DNA of 20,225 nt from NCBI GenBank assembly GCA_016934125.1, contig JAFGTL010000365.1, positions 1-20,225 of the forward strand. Direction: 5' to 3'. A program made the position numbers and the translations under genes. How positions within the stretch are numbered: position 1 is the first letter of the stretch; each line of letters begins with the position of its first letter. The notes beneath the pieces are model-generated. The model worked only from the letters and a program-made list of their open reading frames with translations, ran no database searches and was not told where the DNA came from. Positions 7,568 to 14,006 of the stretch are shown here, in pieces. Source of the DNA: Candidatus Hydrogenedentota bacterium (GTDB taxonomy: Bacteria; Hydrogenedentota; Hydrogenedentia; Hydrogenedentales; SLHB01).

Positions 7568-7699
7568 ATGCTCGACGCGGCGAACACGGACACTTGTGTC
7601 ATGACGTACAACGACGCGAACGAGTTGACGGCCCAGGCCGTGGGCGGGCGCACGGGGAGATCCATCGAGTCGGCAAATGCCGGGTGGGTTACACCGTGA
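7538..7699 (+). CDS. Small leaderless ORF, possible YD/RHS-repeat remnant, coupled to next gene
   Basis: This 53-residue frame starts at the ATG placed 6 nt after the cassette -10 box. Its first ten residues (MATGATFGAG) come from the repeat. The middle, CVMTYNDANELTAQAVGGRT, resembles one repeat of RHS/YD proteins, which have the form YN.AN.LT...GG.T, but the match covers a single unit and decays afterwards. The stop TGA at 7697-7699 overlaps the GTG at 7696 of the LolA-like gene (GTGA), the usual arrangement for translational coupling. It could be a remnant of a larger RHS gene left in front of the LolA-like gene, or a leader peptide. Expression is plausible, but function is unknown. Confidence 0.45.
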   Translation: MATGATFGAGMLDAANTDTCVMTYNDANELTAQAVGGRTGRSIESANAGWVTP

Positions 7700-8868
7700 C
7701 AAATCTCACGTCGAAGCAGCTATCAACGCGGATCTGTCTTGTTGTTGCGTATCTCTCGTTCCGGCTGGCGCATGCCTTGGAGTTGCAGGACGTGAAGGAT
7801 GTATACGCGCACAAGTACAACTATCTGCGCAGTTTCCGAACGAGTTACTCCGTCACGCGGGATGCCTACACGCTCGAAGGCCAGAGAATTCGTCAGACAA
7901 CCAAGGTATACGAAGACTACGGGCAGGGACTCAATGCGGGAAGACGGCTGGCACTGGTTGACGTACAACGGGATCAAGTGGTGCCTATCTCTTGGACTGT
8001 GCAGGTGGGCGATTTGAGCCAGAAGCTCAGCCTCTCGGATGTCGGCCCGCCCACGCACGTCAAAATCAAACAAGTCGATCGCGCCGAAGCCTATCAGTTG
8101 CACGTGTATTCGCCCATAGCGCTCATGGGCCTCCACAGCGCCGCCTTGGAAGATGACAGAAGCGCATTCATCCAGCATACACAAACCACGGATCTCCTCA
8201 GTTGCCTGAACGAGCCAGGCGTGACGCTCCTGCCCGAGACGGAGGAGATTGCCGGCCACGACTGCTACGTGGTCGAGTTGTCGTTCTTCAAGGCGTGGCT
8301 CGCAGCGGACATGGACTTGGCCCTCGTGAAACGAGAGACTTACGCAATAAGGAGTCCTAGCGAGAAGTACGTCGCTTTCCGGGTTCAGTGTGCAGATTTC
8401 CGCGAGTTTGCGCCCGGCATGTTCTTCCCGCAGGAGATGATCGTTGATTGCGACAAGGAGGCGGTGCGAGAGAGGGGTGAGTTCAGTGTCGAGCGATACA
8501 AGCTCTTGAGCATCGAGTTCAACCCAGAGATACCTGAGGATGAGTTCTGGACGCAGCCCCCCAAGGGCATCCTTGCTGAGGATGAGAGCAGCGGCGTTGA
8601 GTTCATTGTTGGCGAAGCGGCGACGCTGGATGATCTCTTCGATGCAGATGCTGAGTTCGTCGAAGCTGCTGTGGCGCGTCCGGTGGCCGAAAGGGAGGGG
8701 CAAGTGGCGCCGCCTTCACCAGCGGTGCGGCCGGGGACGAACAAGGGCAGGGCCAAGGACGCCAAGCTGAGCTTGGCCACGGGCCTGCTTGCCGTAGGCG
8801 TTGCCGTGACACTGCTGGCCGTCGGCTACGGTTCGATTCGCAGACTACGCAGCCGCCCCGGCAAGTGA
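7696..8868 (+). CDS. LolA-like periplasmic protein with C-terminal membrane anchor
   Basis: Read from GTG 7696 this gives 390 residues. The N-terminus (TSKQLSTRICLVVAYLSFRL, ending AHA at 25-27) is a signal peptide. The body has the outline of the LolA/LolB half-barrel fold seen in lipoprotein-carrier-like proteins: an opening KYNYLRSFRTSYSV strand, repeated beta strands with charged turns, AGHDCYVVEL, and a closing FNPEIPEDEF then GILAEDESSGVEF. The family's typical ending is ...PPG..V.DE..G..Y. A Pro-rich linker leads to one transmembrane helix near residues 357-380, followed by RRLRSRPGK. That predicts a periplasmic domain tethered to the inner membrane. Start choice is tentative: GTG 7684 is also in frame and the upstream GGGTGGG is only a weak ribosome-binding site. 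It lies between two direct copies of the promoter cassette. Confidence 0.65.
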   Translation: MTNLTSKQLSTRICLVVAYLSFRLAHALELQDVKDVYAHKYNYLRSFRTSYSVTRDAYTLEGQRIRQTTKVYEDYGQGLNAGRRLALVDVQRDQVVPISWTVQVGDLSQKLSLSDVGPPTHVKIKQVDRAEAYQLHVYSPIALMGLHSAALEDDRSAFIQHTQTTDLLSCLNEPGVTLLPETEEIAGHDCYVVELSFFKAWLAADMDLALVKRETYAIRSPSEKYVAFRVQCADFREFAPGMFFPQEMIVDCDKEAVRERGEFSVERYKLLSIEFNPEIPEDEFWTQPPKGILAEDESSGVEFIVGEAATLDDLFDADAEFVEAAVARPVAEREGQVAPPSPAVRPGTNKGRAKDAKLSLATGLLAVGVAVTLLAVGYGSIRRLRSRPGK

Positions 8869-8918
8869 CGGCCCAGGGGCTGCCAGCAAGTGACGCACGA
8901 GGATGAGCACCAGGCGGA

Positions 8919-9050
8919 GGTAAATAGGGACAGTCACCTATTATTTGCGGGATCCGCTTTTGCCTCGGATGCATCGCCATTCCTGTTGCGCGGGAGGGGC
9001 GTCTGTGCTAGACTTCCGCTATGGCAACAGGGGCGATATTCGGGGCCGGG
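8919..9050 (+). repeat. Promoter cassette, copy 3 (132 bp)
   Basis: This is the direct-repeat partner of 7436-7567, with six substitutions and no gaps. Differences include CATCGCCAT for CATCCCCAT and CGGGAGG for CCGTAGG. It begins 51 bp after the LolA-like stop and ends ten codons into the following membrane-protein ORF, so it again sits exactly at a gene start. Confidence 0.9.
8986..9014 (+). promoter_or_regulatory. Sigma-70-like promoter in cassette copy 3, probably leaderless
   Basis: TTGCGC (8986-8991), a 17-nt spacer and TAGACT (9009-9014) with upstream TG. TCCGCT follows and then ATG 9021. Spacing and hexamers are the same as in copy 2 although the spacer has two substitutions, which suggests the geometry is kept by selection or by recent copying. 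Confidence 0.65.
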
Positions 9051-9611
9051 GCACTGGGGAGACGCCAGGGACAGACTGCGACTAACCTGACTTGTGAACC
9101 GTGTTTAGCGACCAAGACCAAGGGCACGGCGCCAATGGGGGCGTTGACGGTAGTGGCCCTGTGCGCCGTGGTGTGCTTTCTTGCTGTGCTGGTGGGCGTG
9201 TACTCGGGCAATCAAGGCCTGGCCATCGCGGGTGCGGTATGGCTCGCCTGGGCTAGCGTGTTCATGGCGCTTGGGTTTTACTCGGTGGGCCAAGTACTGC
9301 GGGTATCTGCCGACTGTATCGCCATCGTTTCGCCGTTCGGTCGAACGCGAACGGTACGATGGGCCGACGTTGTAGAAGTGAGAGGGTTGGGATTTGGCAG
9401 GTTCCGGCACTTCATATATGTAGACAACGATCACCTTAAGTTGAGACTTCTTGGGGGGAAATCCTTGGAGCTCGAGATGAACCGATTTGTCTCGCGCGAA
9501 ACCCTGCTGAAAACGGTGATCCAATCGGTTCCGGCCTCAGCGCGCATTGACCCTGTCGTCTTGGCAGAAGCCGGGGACAAGAAGGGCTCCTTCCTTCTTC
9601 AGCAGGAGTAA
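9021..9611 (+). CDS. Membrane protein with two TM helices and a PH-like domain
   Basis: The frame of 196 residues opens at the cassette ATG. Its first ten residues (MATGAIFGAG) are cassette-encoded. Two hydrophobic helices lie at about 42-61 and 67-87. A soluble domain follows at about 92-170 with the strand pattern LRVSADCIAIVSPFGRTRTV then RWADVVEV, typical of bacterial PH-like (YdbT/YvbH-type) membrane-associated domains. A shorter start at ATG 9135 (158 residues) removes the cassette part and 28 unremarkable residues before the first helix. It has only a distant AAGGG upstream, so I give the longer form with low certainty on the start. GC content appears lower than in the flanking operons. 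The cellular role is unknown. A stop at 9609-9611 and the next gene's start 72 bp on suggest co-transcription. Confidence 0.65.
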   Translation: MATGAIFGAGALGRRQGQTATNLTCEPCLATKTKGTAPMGALTVVALCAVVCFLAVLVGVYSGNQGLAIAGAVWLAWASVFMALGFYSVGQVLRVSADCIAIVSPFGRTRTVRWADVVEVRGLGFGRFRHFIYVDNDHLKLRLLGGKSLELEMNRFVSRETLLKTVIQSVPASARIDPVVLAEAGDKKGSFLLQQE

Positions 9612-9683
9612 GGAGTGTCGGGCGCCCGTTGCGCACGGAACCGTATGTTCCTGCAGAACGTTCGTCCAGAAAGGGAGGCCACG

Positions 9684-10052
9684 ATGAAGCCCAGCCGCTA
9701 CATATCCAAAGGTATCATCTCTGTGATTGCGGTGCTTCTTGTCGCATGCTTGGTGTGGCCGTCCGACTTAGTTGAGGCTATGGCGATAGCGGCGTTGTGT
9801 CAGGCGTATGCCTGGTGCTACGCCATTCCAGCTGCTAGAGCCAAGCGATTTCCTCGGCCACTGCTCTGGCTCGATATTTGCTGTAGCGTGGCTGGCCTCC
9901 TGCTCGCTGTCATTGCATGCGGGCTCTCTCTCGCAGCCCTCAGAATGCCAACGGGGCTTTGGACGCTCGTATACTGGCTGTCAGCAGCCCCCGCAATACT
10001 GCTGCTCTTTTCGTCGAACGAATCGGCTGCCAACGGCTGTGCAAGGCAGTAG
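9684..10052 (+). CDS. Small integral membrane protein (122 aa)
   Basis: ATG 9684 is chosen because AAAGGGAGG lies 5 nt upstream, one of the best ribosome-binding sites in the island. The frame is open upstream to a GTG at 9615 but without need. Hydrophobic segments at about residues 9-26, 30-48, 62-84 and 90-110 predict three to four transmembrane helices. A basic patch (ARAKRFPR) between the second and third suggests a cytoplasmic loop. No family is recognised. It follows the PH-like gene on the same strand and was probably part of the same acquired block. Confidence 0.6.
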   Translation: MKPSRYISKGIISVIAVLLVACLVWPSDLVEAMAIAALCQAYAWCYAIPAARAKRFPRPLLWLDICCSVAGLLLAVIACGLSLAALRMPTGLWTLVYWLSAAPAILLLFSSNESAANGCARQ

Positions 10053-10262
10053 CCTGTGAGATGAGGGGGGAATCACGGCCATACAGTACTCAGTTGTTCA
10101 TTCATGGGCGAGGTACTTGCCGCTCTGTAGGGCGGCCCGACAGCGGCCCTCGGAATCCTGGCGAAGGGGAGATGCGCTGAGATTTGCTGCGAGAAGTCTC
10201 CATGACACATCGTAGCACTGAGATGCGGAATATCGGCGAGCGGTGGAGTTGAGTTCGTCGCC

Positions 10263-10496
10263 GTGGCCGTAAGAGGAGCCTCTGGGTTGACTTCTTTCGT
10301 GAAGACCTGCCTTCTGAGGTGCGGGGCAATGATCGTGACGGTTGTCCTGATGGTGTGTCTCTGGACATGGGAGCAGGAGGGTGAAGAGGCCGACATTTGG
10401 ATGATCGTTTCCCTTGCGGCTCGTCTTCTCGTACCGGTACTGCCAGTCGCGGTGGTCGCGGATTACTACCTGAAGCATCATAAAGATGGGCTCTAG
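10263..10496 (+). CDS. Small membrane protein, paralogue A of a tandem pair
   Basis: From GTG 10263 the protein has 77 residues with two hydrophobic stretches (CGAMIVTVVLMVCLWTW and a segment around LLVPVLPVAVVAD) and a tail YYLKHHKDGL. The next gene ends FHYHQKHHRDGL and matches along the whole length, so the two are tandem duplicates. Homology with paralogue B reaches upstream of ATG 10329, which supports an earlier start; GTG 10263 is the most upstream conventional start before the TGA at 10203, but its ribosome-binding site is poor. Its last 11 bases overlap the ATG of paralogue B. The family is not recognised. The conserved charged tail after the second helix may be a functional feature. 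Confidence 0.5.
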   Translation: MAVRGASGLTSFVKTCLLRCGAMIVTVVLMVCLWTWEQEGEEADIWMIVSLAARLLVPVLPVAVVADYYLKHHKDGL

Positions 10497-10797
10497 GGCT
10501 AAAGCACAGAGCAAGCCAGAAGAAGAGGCCTGCGAGGTTCGGAGTCGGCTTCGGCATCCTGAGGGAGCGCCTCTGTTGGTTGCCAACAGGAAGAGTTGTC
10601 TTGTCCGGTGGGCCTCGACCGTTCTCGGGATCGCTGTGCCTGTGTGTTTCTGGATATGGATAAAGGCTTCGATTCAAGAGGGCCAAGAGACCGACATCGG
10701 CGGGATCATCATCGAGGCGGTTGGCTTCGGCGTGTTGGTATTGGCAGTCGAAGTCATATTCCATTATCACCAGAAGCACCATAGAGATGGCCTCTAG
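10486..10797 (+). CDS. Small membrane protein, paralogue B of a tandem pair
   Basis: This 103-residue protein has a charged N-terminus (SRAKAQSKPEEEACEVRSRL), two transmembrane segments (WASTVLGIAVPVCFWIW and GGIIIEAVGFGVLVLAVEVI) separated by a short acidic loop with EGQETDI, and a tail HQKHHRDGL. Paralogue A has EGEEADI and LKHHKDGL in the same places. The start ATG 10486 lies inside the end of paralogue A, so translation may be coupled. There is no separate ribosome-binding site. No homologous family comes to mind. The gene ends right before the composite repeat region. Confidence 0.55.
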   Translation: MGSRAKAQSKPEEEACEVRSRLRHPEGAPLLVANRKSCLVRWASTVLGIAVPVCFWIWIKASIQEGQETDIGGIIIEAVGFGVLVLAVEVIFHYHQKHHRDGL

Positions 10798-10901
10798 GGC
10801 AAGACGGGCGCGAAGGCGGCCGAGATCCGTGGAGCCCGTGCGATCCGTGGACAGAGAACAGGCCGGAAAGAGGGCGACCGACCACGGACTACACGGAACA
10901 C

Positions 10902-11304
10902 ACGGATGGCAGCAGATAGGAGCCGTCGTGGGAGAGGATCAACGCGGAGGGCGCTGAGGGCGCAGAGCCGCGCAGTGAGGAACACCGGACACGGATCGGG
11001 GCCAAGACGGGAAGGCCGCACCAGAAGGGGATGAGAGCGAGGATGCCGCGCGCGGGGCGACGGAGATCGCGTAGCGAGCGCGCGGGGCGTGTGGCCGAAA
11101 GGGCACACCACAACAGGGCGGGCGTACGGGGCGACCATTCGAGAGGGACCGTCCCGCAGTGACCATCCCGCAGCGAGCGCCCCGTAGCCCCGTAGGGGCG
11201 GTCGGGAATAGCCCACCGTTTTGAACGGTGGGTTTCGAGCCCGTCCCTTTACCCAGTCCCGTAGGGACGGCTGAGCCTCGGATGCATCCCCATTTCTGTT
11301 GCGC
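10902..11304. repeat. Composite dispersed repeat, right copy
   Basis: This is the same ordered set of blocks as 7032-7366, but longer. The extra length lies between the GGAAGGCCGCA block and the stem-loop, where CCCGCAG/CCCGTAG units and GCGCGCGGGG repeats have accumulated. Just upstream, ACCACGGACTACACGGAACA (from 10881) is a low-complexity ACACGGA-type sequence. I see no gene between 10798 and 11372. It ends at TTGCGC 11299-11304, directly before the promoter of the DUF4832 gene. Confidence 0.78.
11212..11232. repeat. Stem-loop repeat element, copy 2
   Basis: CCCACCGTT (11212-11220) and AACGGTGGG (11224-11232) form a perfect 9-bp stem with a TTG loop. The only change from copy 1 is in the loop (TTC there), and the GGTTTCGA flank is kept. 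Confidence 0.8.
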
Positions 11305-11324
11305 GCGCCCGGACGGGCGGCGCG

Positions 11325-11333
11325 TGCTACAAT
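11325..11333 (+). promoter_or_regulatory. Extended -10 promoter candidate for the DUF4832 gene
   Basis: TGCTACAAT is a good extended -10 (TACAAT at 11328-11333). TTGCGC at 11299-11304 is 23 nt away, too far for a normal -35. No better -35 is seen in the GC-rich spacer. Transcription from about 11340 would give a leader of roughly 33 nt with AGGAGGG before ATG 11373. Confidence 0.5.
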
Positions 11334-11372
11334 GCGCGTCGAGCAGGGCGAATGGATAGGAGGGACTCCGGG

Positions 11373-12833
11373 ATGACGCGTGAGATGGCGTTGGTGGTGT
11401 CGGTGGCGCGGGCCGTATGCGCGCACGGGGGCGCCCTGGTGGTTCCGGTTGGGCTGGCGTTGTGCGCGCAGGGCATGGCGCAGGAAGCCGAGGGGCGGGT
11501 GACGGTTCGGCCGGAGGACACGGGCGAGGCGCTCGTAAACCCGCAGATGGGTTGGAAACTGAATTTCTATTCGAACATCCTGGCCAACTACGGCTCGAAA
11601 CTCGCGCCATCGGACACACTCGACGATTTCCCGGGCCTGTCGTGCATCTACCTGCGCCTGCCGTGGGCGTACATCGAGCCCGAGGAAGGGCAGTTCAACT
11701 GGGCCGTGGTGGACGCGCCCGCCCAGCGCTGGATCGACAAGGGGTTGCAGGTGGCGTTCCGGTTCAGCGTGTCGGAGTCGTGGATGCGGTATGCGACGCC
11801 GAAATGGGTGGAGGACGCGGGCGCCAAGGGCTACAGCTTCACCTACGGCAAGGGTGTGGACGAGAACGGCCCGTTCTGGGAGCCCGATTACGCGGATCCG
11901 GTGTTTCTCGAGAAGCATGGCCGGTTCCTGGCCGCGGCCGCGGCGCGCTACGACGGCAACCCGAACGTGGCCTTCATCGACGTGGGTTCCTTCGGCGTGT
12001 GGGGCGAGGGGCACACCTTCGCGAGCACGCAGATCAAGTATCCGGCCGAGGTCGTGAAACAGCACATCGATCTCTATGCGCGCCATTTCAAGCACACGCT
12101 GCTCGCCGCCAACGACGATTTCAGTTTCCAGGGCGACGACACCATCGCCTATGCGCTCGAACTGGGCATGACGCTCCGCGATGACAGCATCCTCGTGCAG
12201 CCCCCGCCCAATTCGTATTTCCATGCCGACATGGCCCAGGCGTTCTGGCCGCGGTTGCCCGTCATCCTCGAACACGAGCACTACCACCCGTCCATGGAAC
12301 GCAAGGCGTGGCACCGCGACATCTTCCTGCGCGCCATCGAGGAATACCACGCAAGCTACATGTGCATTCACTGGTTTCCGCGCGAATTCCTCGAAAAAGA
12401 GCGGGAACTCATCGACAAGGTGAACCTCCGCCTCGGTTACCGGCTCCAGTTGCGCGAGGCGTCGTGGCCGGCGCGGATTGCGCGCACCGAGCGCGTCGGG
12501 TTTGCATCCACCTGGGCCAACGCGGGCGTGGCGCCCTGTTACCCCGGCGGATACGTCGCGTTCACGCTCAAGGACGCCCAAGGCGGCATTGTGGCCGTGT
12601 TCGTCGACGAGGCGCACAACCTCCGCGATCTCGAAGTCGGCCCGCCGGATGCCGCGCCGGTGCACGCTATCCCGTCGACGCACGGGTTCGCGCCCAACAT
12701 GCCCGCTGGCACCTTCGACGTGTTCGTGTCGGTGGGCATGCGCGACGGCACGCCCGTGGTCGCCTTGCCCCTGGCCGGCCACGACGGCCACCGCCGCTAC
12801 CGCCTCGGCGCAATCGAGGTGCTCGCCGAATAG
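11373..12833 (+). CDS. Secreted TIM-barrel glycoside-hydrolase-like protein with DUF4832-type C-terminal domain
   Basis: This 486-residue protein starts at ATG 11373, which has AGGAGG 9 nt upstream; ATG 11352 is in frame but lies before that site. Residues 1-36 form an export signal. The mature part opens with LVNPQMGWKLNF and IYLRLPWAYIEPEEGQFNW, the pattern at the start of GH42/GH2-like barrels and of DUF4832 proteins. WGEGHTFA and VILEHEHYHP carry acidic and His residues on likely barrel strands. From about residue 365 a beta-sandwich begins (RIARTERVGFASTWANAGVA) and holds GGYVAFTLKD and PAGTFDVFVSVG, matching the DUF4832 domain. A substrate cannot be named. It is a stand-alone gene: 228 bp and a strong promoter separate it from the epimerase. 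Its promoter abuts the end of the right composite repeat. Confidence 0.82.
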   Translation: MTREMALVVSVARAVCAHGGALVVPVGLALCAQGMAQEAEGRVTVRPEDTGEALVNPQMGWKLNFYSNILANYGSKLAPSDTLDDFPGLSCIYLRLPWAYIEPEEGQFNWAVVDAPAQRWIDKGLQVAFRFSVSESWMRYATPKWVEDAGAKGYSFTYGKGVDENGPFWEPDYADPVFLEKHGRFLAAAAARYDGNPNVAFIDVGSFGVWGEGHTFASTQIKYPAEVVKQHIDLYARHFKHTLLAANDDFSFQGDDTIAYALELGMTLRDDSILVQPPPNSYFHADMAQAFWPRLPVILEHEHYHPSMERKAWHRDIFLRAIEEYHASYMCIHWFPREFLEKERELIDKVNLRLGYRLQLREASWPARIARTERVGFASTWANAGVAPCYPGGYVAFTLKDAQGGIVAVFVDEAHNLRDLEVGPPDAAPVHAIPSTHGFAPNMPAGTFDVFVSVGMRDGTPVVALPLAGHDGHRRYRLGAIEVLAE

Positions 12834-13011
12834 GCCCAGAACGTCTGGTCGCGAAGGGCGGCGCGTCCGAAGTCTTTGGCGGTGCGCAGGTTCCGCTCGG
12901 CCACATACTCACCCACTGGGTAAGCGTTCCGCAAGCACGAACAGCGAGGCCGAGCTTGCCTCACGCGCCGCGCCCCCGAGTTACGAGACGAATTGGGATA
13001 GCTGGAGTGCG

Positions 13012-13040
13012 TTGTGCCTCCTGGGCGGTTCGCCTATAAT
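13012..13040 (+). promoter_or_regulatory. Strong sigma-70-like promoter for the epimerase-deacetylase operon
   Basis: TTGTGC (13012-13017), a 17-nt spacer and a perfect TATAAT (13035-13040). The start codon is 22 nt after the -10 and has its own GGAGG at 13053-13057, so this transcript has a normal short leader, unlike the cassette promoters. Confidence 0.8.
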
Positions 13041-13061
13041 CGGGCCCGGAACGGAGGCGCT

Positions 13062-14006
13062 ATGGCTTGCTATCTCATCACGGGCGGCGGAGGCTTCATC
13101 GGCAGCAACCTGGCCCGTTCCCTGTCGGCCCGGGGCGATGAGGTGCGCGTGCTCGACGACTTCTCGACGGGCCGCCGCGAGAACCTGGACGGGCTGCTCG
13201 ATCGGATCGAGGTGATCGAGGGCAGCGTGTGCGATCCCGAGTGTCTTGCGCGGGCCTTCGCCGGGGTGGACTACTGTCTCCACCAGGCGGCGATTCCCTC
13301 GGTGCCGCGATCCGTTCAGGATCCCGTGCGATCGAACCATGCCAACGTGGAAGGCACGATCCAGGTGTTCCTGGCCGCGCGGGATGCCGGTGCGAAGCGC
13401 GTCGTATTCGCCTCGTCTTCCTCCGTGTACGGCGAGGTGAGCGCGCTGCCCGCGGCCGAAACGCTGCCGCTCAATCCGATCTCGCCCTACGGCGTCACCA
13501 AGGCCACCTGCGAGATGTACGCGCGCGTGTTCACCGAGTTGTACGGAACCGACATCGTGGCGCTCCGGTATTTCAACGTGTTCGGGCCGCGGCAGGATCC
13601 GAAGTCGCAGTACGCAGCCGTGATGCCCATTTTCATCATGAAGATGCTGGCCGGCGAGGCCCCGCCGGTGTACGGCGACGGCACGCAATCGCGCGATTTC
13701 AGCTACGTGGACAACGTGGTCGCGGCGAATCTGGCCGCGTGCGCCGCCCCGGGCCGGCTGGCGGGCGTGTACAACATCGCCTGCGGCGCCACCACCTCGG
13801 TGCTCGACGTCGTCGAGATGCTGAACGAGATCCTCGGCACGGATCTGCCCCCGGCGTTTCTCCCGCCGCGCCCCGGCGACATCCACCTGTCGTACGCGGA
13901 TATCGCGCGGGCGCGGGACGCGATGGGCTACGAGCCGGCTGTCACCGTGCGCGAGGGGCTCGAGCGGACGGTGGCCTGGTATCGCGACGGGAAGGAGCGG
14001 CCATGA
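13062..14006 (+). CDS. NAD-dependent sugar-nucleotide 4-epimerase (extended SDR, WbpP-like)
   Basis: This 314-residue protein has the GGGGFIGSN nucleotide-binding loop at 8-16, FASSSSVYG at 117-124, and the catalytic Tyr143-x-x-x-Lys147 (SPYGVTK). It also has the family run ALRYFNVFGPRQDPKSQYAA and a DGTQSRDFSYVDN signature. Together these match the UDP-GlcNAc/GalNAc (WbpP/VipB) group of 4-epimerases more closely than classical GalE, as judged from the HQAAIPSVPRSVQDP segment. It would invert C4 of a UDP-activated amino sugar or uronic acid in the cytoplasm. A GGAGG lies 4 nt before the ATG. The stop overlaps the start of the deacetylase gene by four bases (ATGA), indicating coupling. The exact substrate is uncertain; the fold and reaction class are firm. 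Confidence 0.9.
   Translation: MACYLITGGGGFIGSNLARSLSARGDEVRVLDDFSTGRRENLDGLLDRIEVIEGSVCDPECLARAFAGVDYCLHQAAIPSVPRSVQDPVRSNHANVEGTIQVFLAARDAGAKRVVFASSSSVYGEVSALPAAETLPLNPISPYGVTKATCEMYARVFTELYGTDIVALRYFNVFGPRQDPKSQYAAVMPIFIMKMLAGEAPPVYGDGTQSRDFSYVDNVVAANLAACAAPGRLAGVYNIACGATTSVLDVVEMLNEILGTDLPPAFLPPRPGDIHLSYADIARARDAMGYEPAVTVREGLERTVAWYRDGKERP

Larger units (their letters stand above)
10240..10800. repeat. Tandem gene duplication, about 300-bp unit
   Basis: The stop regions of the two paralogues carry nearly the same sequence (AGATGGGCTCTAGGGC at 10483-10498 and AGATGGCCTCTAGGGC at 10784-10799), an offset of 301 bp. Similarity is also visible around the start (GAGTTCG...AGGAGCCTCTG versus GAGGTTCGG...AGGGAGCGCCTCTG). 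The copies have diverged well beyond recent duplication. Confidence 0.7.

Noticed and set aside
7047..7604. 185-codon and other frames through the left composite repeat
   Set aside because: They read through tandem and palindromic repeats, and the right copy does not preserve the frame because of indels.
10053..10262. Possible gene between the 122-residue membrane protein and the paralogue pair
   Set aside because: Only short frames with no ribosome-binding site or hydrophobic pattern are present; nothing supports a gene.
10794..12791. 665-codon open frame antisense to the DUF4832 gene and running through the right composite repeat
   Set aside because: It spans non-coding repeats and the antisense of a well-supported gene. 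The repeat part translates into low-complexity Pro/Arg/Ser sequence as in the left copy.
12946..12962. GAGGC/GCCTC hairpin after the DUF4832 gene as a terminator
   Set aside because: The stem has only five pairs and no T tract follows, so it is not convincing.
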